NCBI GenBank assembly: GCA_964353555.1
Contig: CAYGWM010000002.1
Span: 66,528-130,527 of the forward strand
Source: PR03 sp964353555
GTDB lineage: Bacteria; Myxococcota_A; UBA9160; PR03
Direction of reading: 5' to 3'
DNA: 64,000 bases
The notes under the pieces were generated by a model that saw only the letters and a list, made by a program, of their open reading frames with translations, ran no database searches and was not told the origin of the DNA. Position 1 is the stretch's first letter. Every line of letters starts with the position of its first letter. Below are positions 1-8,751 of the stretch, one piece after another. Position numbers and translations under genes: made by a program.

Positions 1-37
1 CGCTTCAGCGACGCGCTCGATCGACCGAGGACGACGC

Positions 38-226
38 ATGGCACGAAGCTCCGATCCGGCTGTGACGCCGCCCCGCAGCGAGACGCGGGCGAGCTTTGTC
101 GGCGTCGTCTGCGCCTGGTGCCGGGCCGCGATGCTGCGCCCCGGACCGAGCGTGCGCGGCCCCTCGGTGAGCCACGGACTCTGCGTGCCGTGCGCGCGCC
201 GACTCGCCCGCAGCCACCGTCGTTAG
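38..226 (+). CDS. Zinc-knuckle microprotein (62 aa)
   Basis: This 62-residue protein has two CxxC pairs, Cys25/Cys28 in CAWC and Cys49/Cys52 in CVPC, about 20 residues apart and preceded by SHGLC. The layout resembles the small zinc-binding tail (CAWC...SHGICPxC) found at the C-terminus of many PAS-containing and response-regulator proteins, here standing alone. A GAGGA ribosome site lies about six bases before the ATG at 38, which supports it as a real gene. Its last bases overlap the stop of the convergent kinase gene by four bases. It probably binds one zinc ion. The partner is unknown, and the upstream neighbour lies outside the window. Confidence 0.6.
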   Translation: MARSSDPAVTPPRSETRASFVGVVCAWCRAAMLRPGPSVRGPSVSHGLCVPCARRLARSHRR

Positions 227-1665
227 CCACTGCGCGCGCGCTCGACCGCGCGCTGCCACGAAACGCGCCAATCAGCGCGCTCCGCGTCGTCCATCTGCGG
301 CGCGATCTTCTCCGGCGCAGCAGCGGTCGCCACCGCTTCTTCTGCGCTGCGCCATACGCCCACGGCGATCCCCGCGAGATACGCCGCGCCGAGCGCCGTC
401 GTCTCGGTCTCGGCCGCGCGCCACACCTCGCGTCCGAGCGCATCCGCGAGCGACGCGACGAAGGCGTCGCTGCGCGAAAGGCCGCCGTCGACGCGCAGCG
501 GTCCGGGCGGAAGCGCCAACGCGCCGCAGACATCTGCGCAGCGCTGCGCGATGCCCTCGATCATCGCCCGCACCACGTGCTCGGTGCGCGAGCCGCGCGA
601 GAGGCCGAGCAAGATCGCGCGGGCGCCGTCTTCGAGCCAAGGTGTGCCGAGCCCTTGCAGTGCGGGCACGCAGACGACGCCTTCCGACGTCGGTGCGCGC
701 GCCGCGACGCGATCGAGGTCGCTCGCGCTCGCCAGCAGACCGAGATCGACGAGCCACTCGATCGCGGCGCCCGCGGTGATCACCGTGCCTTCGAGACAGA
801 ACGCGCGTGGCCCGGCCTCGAGTTCCCAGAGCGCCAGCGGATAGGATCCGCGCGGGGCACGCGCCGGCGTGTCGCCGGTGTGGAGGTCGAGCATCGCCGA
901 GGTGCCGAGCGTCAGCTTGGCGGAGCCGACCGAGAGGGCACCCTGCGCGAAGGTCGCGGCCTGTTGATCGCCAGCGCGCGCGGCGATCGGCACACGCGCG
1001 CCGAGCCAGCCTCGCGGCGTTTCGCCGACCACCGCATTGGTGGACACCACGGCAGGCAGCCAGCTGCGGTCGATTCCGAAGCACGCGAGCGCCGGCTCCG
1101 ACCACGCACCGCTTCGCAAGTCGTAGAGACCGGTGCAGCAGGCCTGGCTCGCGTCGGTCGCGAACGCGCCGCCGCCGGTGAGGCGATCGGTGAGCCAGAC
1201 GTCCGGCGTTCCCAAGCGGAGCCGACCGTCCCGAGCGGCCGCGCTCAGGCCCGCTTCGTGGTGGAGGAGCCACTCGAACTTCGTCGCGGAAGCCAGCGTC
1301 GTCACAGGGATTCCGCTGGCGACCAGATCCCGCACGCGGGGTCCGGTGCGCTGATCCTGCCAGCCGATCGCCGGGGCCAGCGGGGTGCCGCGTTCGGCGT
1401 CCCAGGCGAGCGCCGTCGAGCGCTGGGTCACGACACCGATCGCGGCCAGATCGCGCGCGGTGAGCCGCGCCTCCGCGAGAGCCGCGCGCACCGCCTCGCC
1501 GCTGCGCGTCCAGTACGCGGCGGGATCCTGCTCGATCCAGCCGGGCTGCGGAAAGCGCGACGCGAGTGGGCGCCACGCACGCGCGCGGACCGCGCCATCG
1601 CCGCCGACCACCAGCGCGCGCACGCCGGTCGTGCCGAGATCGAGCGCGAGGACGTGCTCGGCCAT
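223..1665 (-). CDS. glpK: FGGY-family kinase, glycerol kinase-like
   Basis: The 480-residue product is a two-domain FGGY sugar kinase, about the family's normal length. Visible signatures are the N-terminal phosphate loop DLGTTG (residues 9-14), the substrate segment GWQDQRT, the ATK-x2-WLL segment, the catalytic-base region GDQQAA, the second phosphate loop LTLGTS, and the C-terminal TTALGAAYLAG, which is close to glycerol kinases. The predicted reaction is ATP-dependent phosphorylation of glycerol to glycerol-3-phosphate in the cytoplasm. It is the last gene of a tight minus-strand operon, starting 8 bases after the stop of the AGPS-like flavoprotein and downstream of glpD, which supports glycerol as the substrate. 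The first loop reads DLGTTG instead of the usual glycerol kinase DQGTTS, so another polyol is possible. Confidence 0.8.
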   Translation of the reverse strand: MAEHVLALDLGTTGVRALVVGGDGAVRARAWRPLASRFPQPGWIEQDPAAYWTRSGEAVRAALAEARLTARDLAAIGVVTQRSTALAWDAERGTPLAPAIGWQDQRTGPRVRDLVASGIPVTTLASATKFEWLLHHEAGLSAAARDGRLRLGTPDVWLTDRLTGGGAFATDASQACCTGLYDLRSGAWSEPALACFGIDRSWLPAVVSTNAVVGETPRGWLGARVPIAARAGDQQAATFAQGALSVGSAKLTLGTSAMLDLHTGDTPARAPRGSYPLALWELEAGPRAFCLEGTVITAGAAIEWLVDLGLLASASDLDRVAARAPTSEGVVCVPALQGLGTPWLEDGARAILLGLSRGSRTEHVVRAMIEGIAQRCADVCGALALPPGPLRVDGGLSRSDAFVASLADALGREVWRAAETETTALGAAYLAGIAVGVWRSAEEAVATAAAPEKIAPQMDDAERADWRVSWQRAVERARSG

Positions 1666-1673
1666 GCCGTTCG

Positions 1674-3068
1674 CTACGGGATCAGGTTGCCGGGGTTCAG
1701 CAGAGCGGCGGGATCGAGCGCGTGTTTCAGCGCACGCAGAACGGTGACGCCCGTCTCGCCGATTTCAGCGGCGAGCCACGGACGTCGCACGCGGCCGATG
1801 CCGTGGTGATGCGCGATGCCGCCCCCGGCGGCAAGCGTTGCTTCCATCGCGGCGCGCCAACAGGCGGAGTAGCTGTCGCGCAGTCGCGCGGGGTCGTCGG
1901 GCTTCGCCGCGAAGGAGAAGTAGAGGCAGGTGCCGGATCGATAGCTGTGGCTCGAATGCGCGGTCGCCGAGAGGACACCCGGCACGCGCGAGAGCGCATC
2001 GACGACGCCCCGGTAGAGCGCGTCGACGCGGCTCCAGGTAGCGGCCACTTCGATCGTATCGACCACCACTCCCTGTTCCAGGAAGCTGCGAAAGCTGGGC
2101 ACCCGGTTGCGATGCCCCATCCATTGATCGACCGCGGCCGCGTCGGCCTCGATGCCGCCCGACTCGCGACACAGACGTGCTAGCGCTTCCGCCTCCGCGG
2201 TGACGGCGCTCGCCGGCCCTTCGTGCAGCAGCAGCAGCAGCGCGCGGTCCCGCGGCACGAAGTCGCGGAAGTTGCGGCGCGACTCGCGCGCGTCGTAGAG
2301 ACGTGCGACCGCTGGGCGAAAGCCGGCGCGCAGCGCACGCCGGATCGGCTCGAGCCCGGCCCGGAAGCCATCGAAGTGGAACGCCTGGCGGTGCGTGGTC
2401 TCGGCGCGGGGCCGCACCGAGAAGGTCACTTCGGTGACGATGCCGAGCGTACCCTCGGAGCCGAGGAAGAGCTGGCGCAAGTCGGGGCCGGCCGCGGCGC
2501 GCGGCGTTTCGCGCGTGCGCAACACCGATCCGTCGCCCAGCACGACCTCGAGCGCGAGCACCAGATCCTCGATGCTGCCGTTCGCCGTCGAGAACTGTCC
2601 CGACGCACGCGTCGCGACCCAGCCGCCGACGGTCGAGATCTCGATCGACTGCGGCCAGTGGCCGAGCGTGAGTTCGTGCAGATTGAGCGCGCGCTCGGCT
2701 TCGATCCCCATCGTGCCGGCGCCGAAGACGGCGAGAAGATCTTCGCTGTCGACGCGGCGCAGGCCGTCGAGTCGGCGCGTCGAGAGCGCGACGCTGCGTG
2801 CGTCCGGCGCGATCGCACCGCACACGCCCGAGCCCGCGCCGATCGGAACGACGGCGACACCGAGCGAGCGACACAGCGCGAGCGAGCGTGAAACGGCCGC
2901 TGTCGAGGCCGGCTCGAGGACGGCCAGCGGCATCGCGCGCGGCGCGTTTTCGAATGCGTCCAGTTCGGCCATCACCCAGGCGTCGCGGTCATGGGCGGCG
3001 CGTGTCTCAGCGTCGCTGCGCACGGCGTCGCCGAGTTCCCGGCGCAGGGTTTCCAGCACGTCGGTCAC
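1674..3068 (-). CDS. FAD-linked oxidase, alkyl-DHAP synthase (AGPS)-like
   Basis: The 464-residue protein has a PCMH-type FAD-binding domain (PIGAGSGVCG near residue 76; STVGGWVATRASG near 145) and a C-terminal FAD-oxidase domain ending with HHHGIGRVRRPWL and a final LLNPGNLIP. The STVGGW and HHHGxG motifs are hallmarks of alkyldihydroxyacetonephosphate synthases, which replace the acyl chain of acyl-DHAP with a fatty alcohol to start ether-lipid synthesis. D-lactate or glycolate oxidase-type enzymes share the fold but usually lack HHHGxG. It starts with GTG overlapping the glpD stop (GTGA), so translation is probably coupled. The placement between glpD and glpK ties it to glycerol-phosphate/DHAP metabolism. 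Ether-lipid synthesis itself is an inference. Confidence 0.8.
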   Translation of the reverse strand: MTDVLETLRRELGDAVRSDAETRAAHDRDAWVMAELDAFENAPRAMPLAVLEPASTAAVSRSLALCRSLGVAVVPIGAGSGVCGAIAPDARSVALSTRRLDGLRRVDSEDLLAVFGAGTMGIEAERALNLHELTLGHWPQSIEISTVGGWVATRASGQFSTANGSIEDLVLALEVVLGDGSVLRTRETPRAAAGPDLRQLFLGSEGTLGIVTEVTFSVRPRAETTHRQAFHFDGFRAGLEPIRRALRAGFRPAVARLYDARESRRNFRDFVPRDRALLLLLHEGPASAVTAEAEALARLCRESGGIEADAAAVDQWMGHRNRVPSFRSFLEQGVVVDTIEVAATWSRVDALYRGVVDALSRVPGVLSATAHSSHSYRSGTCLYFSFAAKPDDPARLRDSYSACWRAAMEATLAAGGGIAHHHGIGRVRRPWLAAEIGETGVTVLRALKHALDPAALLNPGNLIP

Positions 3069-4717
3069 GGTTGTGTCTCCTCACGGAAGGCCAGATCGGC
3101 GGCGAGCCGTTCGCGCACCGCGCGCGTCTGTTCGGTGGTGCGTTCGGCGCTCCAACCGAGACGCAAAGCCATGCGTTGCGCGACCGGTTCGGCGAGCGCC
3201 GCGCGCGCGTCGGGATCGTAGAGCGCGGCGCGCGTGCGGCGATACACGACGTCGAGCGCGTCGAGTGCGCCTTCGACGTCGATCGCCCATTCGACTTCAC
3301 CTTCGAGCACCGCGGCGCCCGGCACGAGCGGCTTGCGACCGCGCGCGATCACGGCTTCGGACTCGGTGCCGTAGAGCCGCACCAGTCTCGCGGCGATATG
3401 CGCTTCGACGCCGCTCGCGCGCGCAACCCGTGCTGCGAGCGCATCGAGGTCGCCGTCGAAGTCACCGCCCGGGAGCGGCATGTCTTCGTCATGCCCAGGC
3501 GCGAGCGAGCGGCCCAGCACTTCGGCGACGCGCGCCAACACGTCGACGCCCATTTTGCGGTAACCGGTGAGCTTGCCGCCGGCGATCGTGACGACCCCGC
3601 TCGGGCTCAGGGCGATCTCGTCGCGCCGCGACAGCTCGGCCGGCGCCTTGCCCGGCTCGGCGAGTAGCGGGCGCAGTCCAGCCCATGCCGTCACGCAATC
3701 GGCGAGATGAAGCGGATCGGTGTCGAAGTAGCGCGGCACCGGCTCGAGCAGATACTCGACCTCGTCGCGCAGCACCGGCGGCTCCGGATCGGCGCCGTGT
3801 TCGTAGCTGGTGTCGGTGGTGCCGAGGTAGACGACGTCGCCACGCGGGATCGCGAAGATCGAACGCTTGTCCGCCGTGCCGAGGATCGCGATCTGGCGCA
3901 GCGGCAGCCGCGAAGAAGACACCGCCACGTGTACGCCCTTCGACAAGTGCAGCCACGGCAGCGCCGCCGGCTCTTCGAGCCGGCGAACGGCTTCGACCCA
4001 GGGACCCGCCGCGTTGACGACGCAGCGCGCACGCACGCGCACGCTGCGACCGCTGCCGCTGCAGCGCGCGACGACCCCCGTGGCGTGACCGGCTTCGACC
4101 GTGATGTCGTTCACCGGTACGTGGTTCAGCGCCACCGCGCCGCGCCGCACGGCATCGCGCAGATTCGCGAGCACCAGCCGCGCGTCGTCGGTCAGATACT
4201 CGCGGTAGACGCAGGCGTAGCGAAAACGATCGCGTCGCAGCATCGGTTCTTCGCGCGCGAGATCGGCGGCGTTCCAGTTGTGGTGGCGATCCGGCTCTTC
4301 TACGGCGCCGAGCTTTTCGTAGCTGGCGAGGCCAGCGCGGAACTTCAGCAGTCCAGCGTACGATCGCGCGGGAACGAGCATCCAGCGGCGTTCGGCGAGA
4401 TGCGGCGCGAGCGCGAAGACGCGCTTGCGCTCGAGCGCGGTGTCGCGCACCAGCGCGATGTCGCCCATCGCGAGGTAGCGCAGACCGCCGTGGATCAGCT
4501 TGGACGAGCGGCTCGAGGTGCCCGACGCGAAGTCGCGCGCTTCGAGCAGCGCGACGCGCAGACCGCGCAGCGCGGCTTCGCGCGCCACACCCGCGCCGGT
4601 GATGCCTCCCCCGACGACCACACAGTCGAAGTGTTCGCGCTCCAGCGCATCGAGCGTGCGCGCGCGGTCCGGCGTTGCGAGCGCTGCAAGCGTGGAGGGC
4701 GGCATCGGCGCGGGCAT
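3065..4717 (-). CDS. glpD: Aerobic glycerol-3-phosphate dehydrogenase
   Basis: The product of about 550 residues oxidises sn-glycerol-3-phosphate to DHAP using FAD and passes electrons to quinone at the inner membrane. The dinucleotide motif GGGITGAG lies at residues 36-43, followed by LLEARDFASGTSSRSSKLIHGGLRYL, a conserved GlpD signature here broken only by length (residues about 58-83). WMLVPAR, the GTTDTSYEH-like stretch and the C-terminal DAP_oxidase_C-type region are also present. I chose the ATG at 4717 because the longer reading frame upstream runs into a repeat element and has no domain content. It is the first gene of the glpD - AGPS - glpK operon, and its promoter should lie in the 71 bases shared with the divergent ABC1 kinase gene. 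Confidence 0.88.
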   Translation of the reverse strand: MPAPMPPSTLAALATPDRARTLDALEREHFDCVVVGGGITGAGVAREAALRGLRVALLEARDFASGTSSRSSKLIHGGLRYLAMGDIALVRDTALERKRVFALAPHLAERRWMLVPARSYAGLLKFRAGLASYEKLGAVEEPDRHHNWNAADLAREEPMLRRDRFRYACVYREYLTDDARLVLANLRDAVRRGAVALNHVPVNDITVEAGHATGVVARCSGSGRSVRVRARCVVNAAGPWVEAVRRLEEPAALPWLHLSKGVHVAVSSSRLPLRQIAILGTADKRSIFAIPRGDVVYLGTTDTSYEHGADPEPPVLRDEVEYLLEPVPRYFDTDPLHLADCVTAWAGLRPLLAEPGKAPAELSRRDEIALSPSGVVTIAGGKLTGYRKMGVDVLARVAEVLGRSLAPGHDEDMPLPGGDFDGDLDALAARVARASGVEAHIAARLVRLYGTESEAVIARGRKPLVPGAAVLEGEVEWAIDVEGALDALDVVYRRTRAALYDPDARAALAEPVAQRMALRLGWSAERTTEQTRAVRERLAADLAFREETQP

Positions 4718-4788
4718 CCTATCAGAACGCGGCGCAGGCCCCGGTTGCCGCTCGCAGAGCCGGCGATGTGGCCTAGTCTCCGCCCGCC

Positions 4789-6429
4789 GTGATCGAAGCA
4801 ACCAACGTCCCCAACGCAACTGACGCAACGAGTGTCCCTGGCGATCTTGCGATCGGTGCGTTTTCTGAGCATGGGCCGTGGCGGGTCGAACCCGAGCGCA
4901 TGGCGTGGCGTCGGGGCGTCGATGCGCTGCGGGCGGCGAGCCAGGCGCAGGTGCCGGACTGGGTGCGGCGGCGGCGGCTTCCGCCGGTGCGGCGCTTCCT
5001 GCGCGCGGGCACGCTGGTCGGTAGCGCCGTCGCGATGTGGTGGCTCTTCGATAAACGCCGAGGGCCCGAGGCGTCGCGTCCAGGTCTGTCGCGCCGGCTG
5101 CGGATCGCGTTCGAGAAACTCGGCTCTTCGTACATCAAGCTCGCGCAGATCGTGTCGTCGGGGCAGGGCATCTTCCCTGACGAACTCGTCGCGGAGTTCA
5201 AGATCTGCCGCGACCGGGTGCCGCCGGAGCCGTTCTCGCACGTGCGCGAGGTCGTCGAGCAAGAGCTGGGCGCGTCGCTCGAATCGGTGTTCGCGCGCTT
5301 CGAACCGACACCGCTCGCCTCCGCATCGATTGCGCAGGTGCACGCGGCGCAGCTTCGCAGCGGTGAGGAAGTCGTCGTGAAGGTGCAGCGGCCGCAGGTC
5401 GCGACGCTGGTGCGCCAGGATGTGGCGGCGATGGCGTGGATCGCGCCGTATCTGGTCGGGCGGATCCCGGTCGCGGCGCTCGCGAATCCGCCTGCGCTGG
5501 TCGAGCTCTTCGCCGAGACGATCTCCGAGGAACTCGACTTCCGGCTCGAAGGCCAGAACATGCTCGACATCGCGCACGTGCTGCGCGACGCCGGCCAGAC
5601 GCTGATCGTCGTGCCGCGGCCGCATCCCGAGCTCGTTACGCGGCGTCTGCTCGTGATGGAGCGTCTCGACGGCTTCCACGCCGACGACATCGACGGCATG
5701 CGCGCCGCGGGCATCGACACCGCCGCGGTGTTGCGCTCGCTGATGATCGCGTTCCTCGAGGGCGCGATGATCTACGGCGTCTTCCACGGCGATCTGCACG
5801 GCGGCAATCTGGTCGTGATGCGCGACGGCCGCGTGGGCCTCTTCGACTACGGCATGACCGGCCGGATGGCCGAGCCGCAGCGACTCGCCTTCCTGCGCAT
5901 GATGATGACCGGCGCGGCGAACGACGTGCGCGGCCAGCTCGCCGCATTCCGCGATCTCGGCGCACTGGCGCCCGATGCGGACCTCGACGAGTTGATGCGG
6001 ATCCTGAAAATCGACCAGCCGGTGCGGGATCCGACCAAGATGGGCAGCGAGGAATTGCTCGCGGAGATCCAGCAGGTGCTGCGCGGGCTGCTGAAGCACG
6101 GTGCGCGGATGCCCAAGCACCTGATGCTCTACGTGAAGAACATGCTCTTCATCGACGGATCGATCGGCCGCTACGCACCGGACGTAAACCTGTTCGGCGA
6201 GCTGGCGAAGATCTACGGCTACTTCGCCGAGAAGCACGGCGCGCGCATCCTGCGCGACATCGGCTTCGACCCGAGCCGCCAGGCGCTCGACCTCACCGGC
6301 GTGCGCGCGGGCCTCGGAATCGAAGGTGAGGTCGACTCGCTGACGCCAGAGGAACTCCAGGCGCGCCGCGACACGATGCGCAAAAAGCTCGAAGAGGTCA
6401 GGCCACAGTTCCGGATTCGGTCCGAGTAG
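4789..6429 (+). CDS. ABC1/UbiB-family atypical kinase (first copy)
   Basis: The product is up to 546 residues. It carries ABC1 (AarF/ADCK) hallmarks: a KxxQ-type segment YIKLAQ, the alanine-rich nucleotide loop ASIAQVH, the lysine motif VKVQRP, the catalytic HGDLHGGN and the metal-binding DYG (LFDYGM). A probable N-terminal membrane-associated segment lies around AGTLVGSAVAMWWLF. Family members act as ATPases or kinases in quinone and lipid metabolism. Two details are unusual: the invariant KxGQ motif reads KLAQ, and DFG reads DYG. The GTG at 4789 has no clear ribosome site, and the first 18 codons come from a repeat element; the ATG at 4900 is the likelier true start. Divergent from glpD. 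Confidence 0.85.
   Translation: MIEATNVPNATDATSVPGDLAIGAFSEHGPWRVEPERMAWRRGVDALRAASQAQVPDWVRRRRLPPVRRFLRAGTLVGSAVAMWWLFDKRRGPEASRPGLSRRLRIAFEKLGSSYIKLAQIVSSGQGIFPDELVAEFKICRDRVPPEPFSHVREVVEQELGASLESVFARFEPTPLASASIAQVHAAQLRSGEEVVVKVQRPQVATLVRQDVAAMAWIAPYLVGRIPVAALANPPALVELFAETISEELDFRLEGQNMLDIAHVLRDAGQTLIVVPRPHPELVTRRLLVMERLDGFHADDIDGMRAAGIDTAAVLRSLMIAFLEGAMIYGVFHGDLHGGNLVVMRDGRVGLFDYGMTGRMAEPQRLAFLRMMMTGAANDVRGQLAAFRDLGALAPDADLDELMRILKIDQPVRDPTKMGSEELLAEIQQVLRGLLKHGARMPKHLMLYVKNMLFIDGSIGRYAPDVNLFGELAKIYGYFAEKHGARILRDIGFDPSRQALDLTGVRAGLGIEGEVDSLTPEELQARRDTMRKKLEEVRPQFRIRSE
4798..4843 (+). repeat. Copy of palindromic-repeat unit (single arm)
   Basis: This stretch of about 46 bases matches one arm of the palindromic element at 11794-11920, with only a few differences; the common core reads AACGTCCCCAACGCAAC and later CGCAACGAGTGTCCC. 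No inverted partner is visible on the glpD side, so this is a half-element. It sits in the first codons of the ABC1 kinase frame, where it encodes TNVPNATDATSVPG, nearly the same peptide as at the GMC oxidoreductase start. Confidence 0.75.
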
Positions 6430-6483
6430 CGGCGCGCGAGCTGTGCGTGGCGGTGTCGAGCGCGGCGCGTGCAGCTTCCCCGC

Positions 6484-6765
6484 TCACCATCTGGCGAGCC
6501 ACTCGGCGGGCGTGCGCAACGCGGGATCGTGGCGCGCGACGCTGCGGAGCAGATCGCGCGCCTGACGCGGCGCCAGCGCGAGTTCGTGCTCGCGCAAAAA
6601 GGCGTCCAGATGGTCGCGGCAGAACGCCACGACGTCGCGCTGCGACAGCCGGTCGGCGTCCATGCCCAGTTCGCGAAGGCGCAGCCAGAGAGCATAGCGC
6701 GGCGCCAGGCGACCGATTCGCACGGAGATTTCCTCGAACAGATGATCGAATCGGCCACGCAGCAA
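6484..6765 (-). CDS. Small hypothetical protein downstream of MutS-like gene
   Basis: This 93-residue reading frame starts with TTG, and a GGAGG site lies nine bases upstream. The predicted product is helical and rich in Leu, Arg and Asp, with no cysteine pairs, membrane segment or motif I recognise (LFEEISVRIGRL, VVAFCRDHLDAFLREH). It lies 80 bases downstream of the membrane MutS-like gene on the same strand and could share its transcript. The amino-acid composition looks like a folded protein, unlike the arginine-rich shadow frames typical of this GC-rich DNA. The function is unknown, and the start is uncertain because an out-of-frame ATG lies closer to the ribosome site. Confidence 0.5.
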   Translation of the reverse strand: MLRGRFDHLFEEISVRIGRLAPRYALWLRLRELGMDADRLSQRDVVAFCRDHLDAFLREHELALAPRQARDLLRSVARHDPALRTPAEWLARW

Positions 6766-6845
6766 CGGCGCATGCCTCCCACTCTACGATGTGGCAGGTG
6801 GTCCGGATGCGTGGCAGCGCCGTCATCCCCAGAACGGAGGATGCT

Positions 6846-8657
6846 TCAGACTTCTAGCCCGACCGCGCGCATCAGCGCGAGCGCGTTGCTGCGCGTCACG
6901 ACGCCCGGTCGCATCCGGTAGTCGAAGTGCATCACGCCGTCCTGGACCTGATCCTCGAAGTGCACATTGGCTGCGCGCGCGCCGAGCTCGTCGGCGATCT
7001 TCGCGAGCGCGAGATCGTGCGTGGTGACGAGTCCGAGCGCGCCGCGCGCAACCAGGTTTCGCACCACGGCTTCCGCGCCGATGCGCCGGTCGTGCGAGTT
7101 GGTGCCGTGCAGGATCTCGTCGAGCAGGAATAGCACGGGGATCTTGCCGGTGATCAATTCCACCACCTGGCGCAAGCGGCGGATCTCCGCGTAGAAGTGC
7201 GAATGGCCGTCCTTCAGCGAGTCGAACACGCGCAGCGACGCACCGACCGCGAGCGGCGACAGCAGCAGCGATTGCGCCCGCACCGGCGCGCCCGCCTGTG
7301 CCAGCACCGTCGCAACGCCGACGCTGCGCAGCAGTGTGCTCTTGCCGGACATGTTCGATCCGCTCACCAGCAACAGGCGCGGCGCATCGCCGAGCCGCAC
7401 GTCGTTGCGCACGCAACGCGACTCGGGCAGCAGCGGATGGCCGAGTGCCTCGGCTTCGAAGCGGGGCGGTCCGTCGCAAAGCTCCGGGAATACATCATTC
7501 GGATGTTCGTGGGCGTGGGTGGCGAGCGACGCGAGTGCCTCGAACTCGGCGGTCGCGTCGATCCACGCGCGCAGCACCGGGCCACAGCGCGCGCGCCAGG
7601 CGTCGATCGCCAGCGCAACCTGCGTGGTGAAGAACAGCGCTGCGCCGATCGGCGCGAACAATTGATTGCGACGCGCGTCGAGCACTTCGACGAGCCGTCC
7701 GAGCCGCGCGATCTCGCGGGATGCGGGAACGCCTGCGGTCGCGATTGCGCTGCGCAGCGTGACGAGGCGCGGCGACTCGAAGCGCTGCGACTCGAGCACT
7801 GCGAGCAATCGCGCGAGCAGCGCGAGATCGCGGGCCGGCGCTTCGGTTTCGGCGATCGCGCGCCGCACGCGCCGTCGCTGTGTTGCGGCGACGAAGGCGC
7901 CGATCGCCAGCACGGCGAGCCACGGGATCAGCAGCGGCGCGCCCGCGAGCGTTCCGGCGATCAGCGCCGCCGAGAGCAGCGCGAGCGCAACGAGCGCGAT
8001 GCGCAGCGCCGGAGCGGGTGCGGCGGGCGCCGATTCGCCCCACCGCATCAACGCGTCGGCATGCAGGCCGGTTGCGACCGAATCGCCGACCAGCGCCAGC
8101 GACTCGCGTAGCGCGAGCGCCGGAGCGAGCTCCGCGACCGCATGCTGGCGGCCACGCACTTCGTCGCTGGGCGCCGGGGCGAGTAGCCATCCGGCGAGCG
8201 TGGCCTCGCCCGCCGCGGTGCGCGCGCGGCACAGCAGATCGAAGAGACCCGCCTCGCCGAAGAGGTCGAGGTCGTCGGCGTACGGATGCTCGGGATCGCG
8301 AAAGCGCTCGCCGCTCGGACCCCGACCCGCGAACTTCGCGTCGAGTCGCGCGACGCCGTCTTCGTAGTAGCGGACCGAATGCTCGCGCGCGTCGCGGCGG
8401 CGCAGCACGCGGTCGTGCAGGGCGACGAGCGCCGCGAAGCCCAGCGCGGGCACGAGCAGCCAGCGCGGATCGAGTCGCTTCGCGCCGAGCGCAACGCCGG
8501 CGAGCACGACGCCGAGCGCGAACACCGCGAGGCGCGCCTGCGAGATGCGTGTCGCGAGCCGGCGTGCCGCGGTCGCGTCGGTGCGGCGCGCAGCCAGACG
8601 TTGCTCGTACTCGGCGCGCACCTGCGCTTCGGCATCGGGAGCAGCGGCGTTGGGCAT
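6846..8657 (-). CDS. Membrane-anchored MutS-family ATPase
   Basis: The product is about 603 residues. The C-terminal third is a MutS ATPase domain: Walker A GSNMSGKS (433-440), Walker B LFLLDE (509-514) followed by HGTNSHDR, and the TTHD switch near the end. The N-terminal half lacks the mismatch-recognition domain and has four hydrophobic stretches (about 43-58, 66-80, 218-240 and 242-258), so the protein is predicted to sit in the inner membrane. This architecture is a known but poorly studied MutS-related family, neither MutS1 nor the MutS2 type with an Smr domain. I chose the ATG at 8657 because the upstream extension overlaps the divergent secreted-protein gene and looks non-coding. A role in mismatch repair should not be assumed. 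Confidence 0.82.
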   Translation of the reverse strand: MPNAAAPDAEAQVRAEYEQRLAARRTDATAARRLATRISQARLAVFALGVVLAGVALGAKRLDPRWLLVPALGFAALVALHDRVLRRRDAREHSVRYYEDGVARLDAKFAGRGPSGERFRDPEHPYADDLDLFGEAGLFDLLCRARTAAGEATLAGWLLAPAPSDEVRGRQHAVAELAPALALRESLALVGDSVATGLHADALMRWGESAPAAPAPALRIALVALALLSAALIAGTLAGAPLLIPWLAVLAIGAFVAATQRRRVRRAIAETEAPARDLALLARLLAVLESQRFESPRLVTLRSAIATAGVPASREIARLGRLVEVLDARRNQLFAPIGAALFFTTQVALAIDAWRARCGPVLRAWIDATAEFEALASLATHAHEHPNDVFPELCDGPPRFEAEALGHPLLPESRCVRNDVRLGDAPRLLLVSGSNMSGKSTLLRSVGVATVLAQAGAPVRAQSLLLSPLAVGASLRVFDSLKDGHSHFYAEIRRLRQVVELITGKIPVLFLLDEILHGTNSHDRRIGAEAVVRNLVARGALGLVTTHDLALAKIADELGARAANVHFEDQVQDGVMHFDYRMRPGVVTRSNALALMRAVGLEV

Positions 8658-8751
8658 GGCGGCGGAGTCTCCCGAACTCGTCAGGCGCGCGCATCGTCCG
8701 GCCGCTGTAGGGAGGACCGGGACGGGGTAGGTTCCAACGCGCGAGGGGGGG

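Noticed and set aside
118..1809. Plus-strand frame opposite the glycerol kinase gene
   Set aside because: It is antisense to a clear FGGY kinase and has typical Arg-rich shadow composition.
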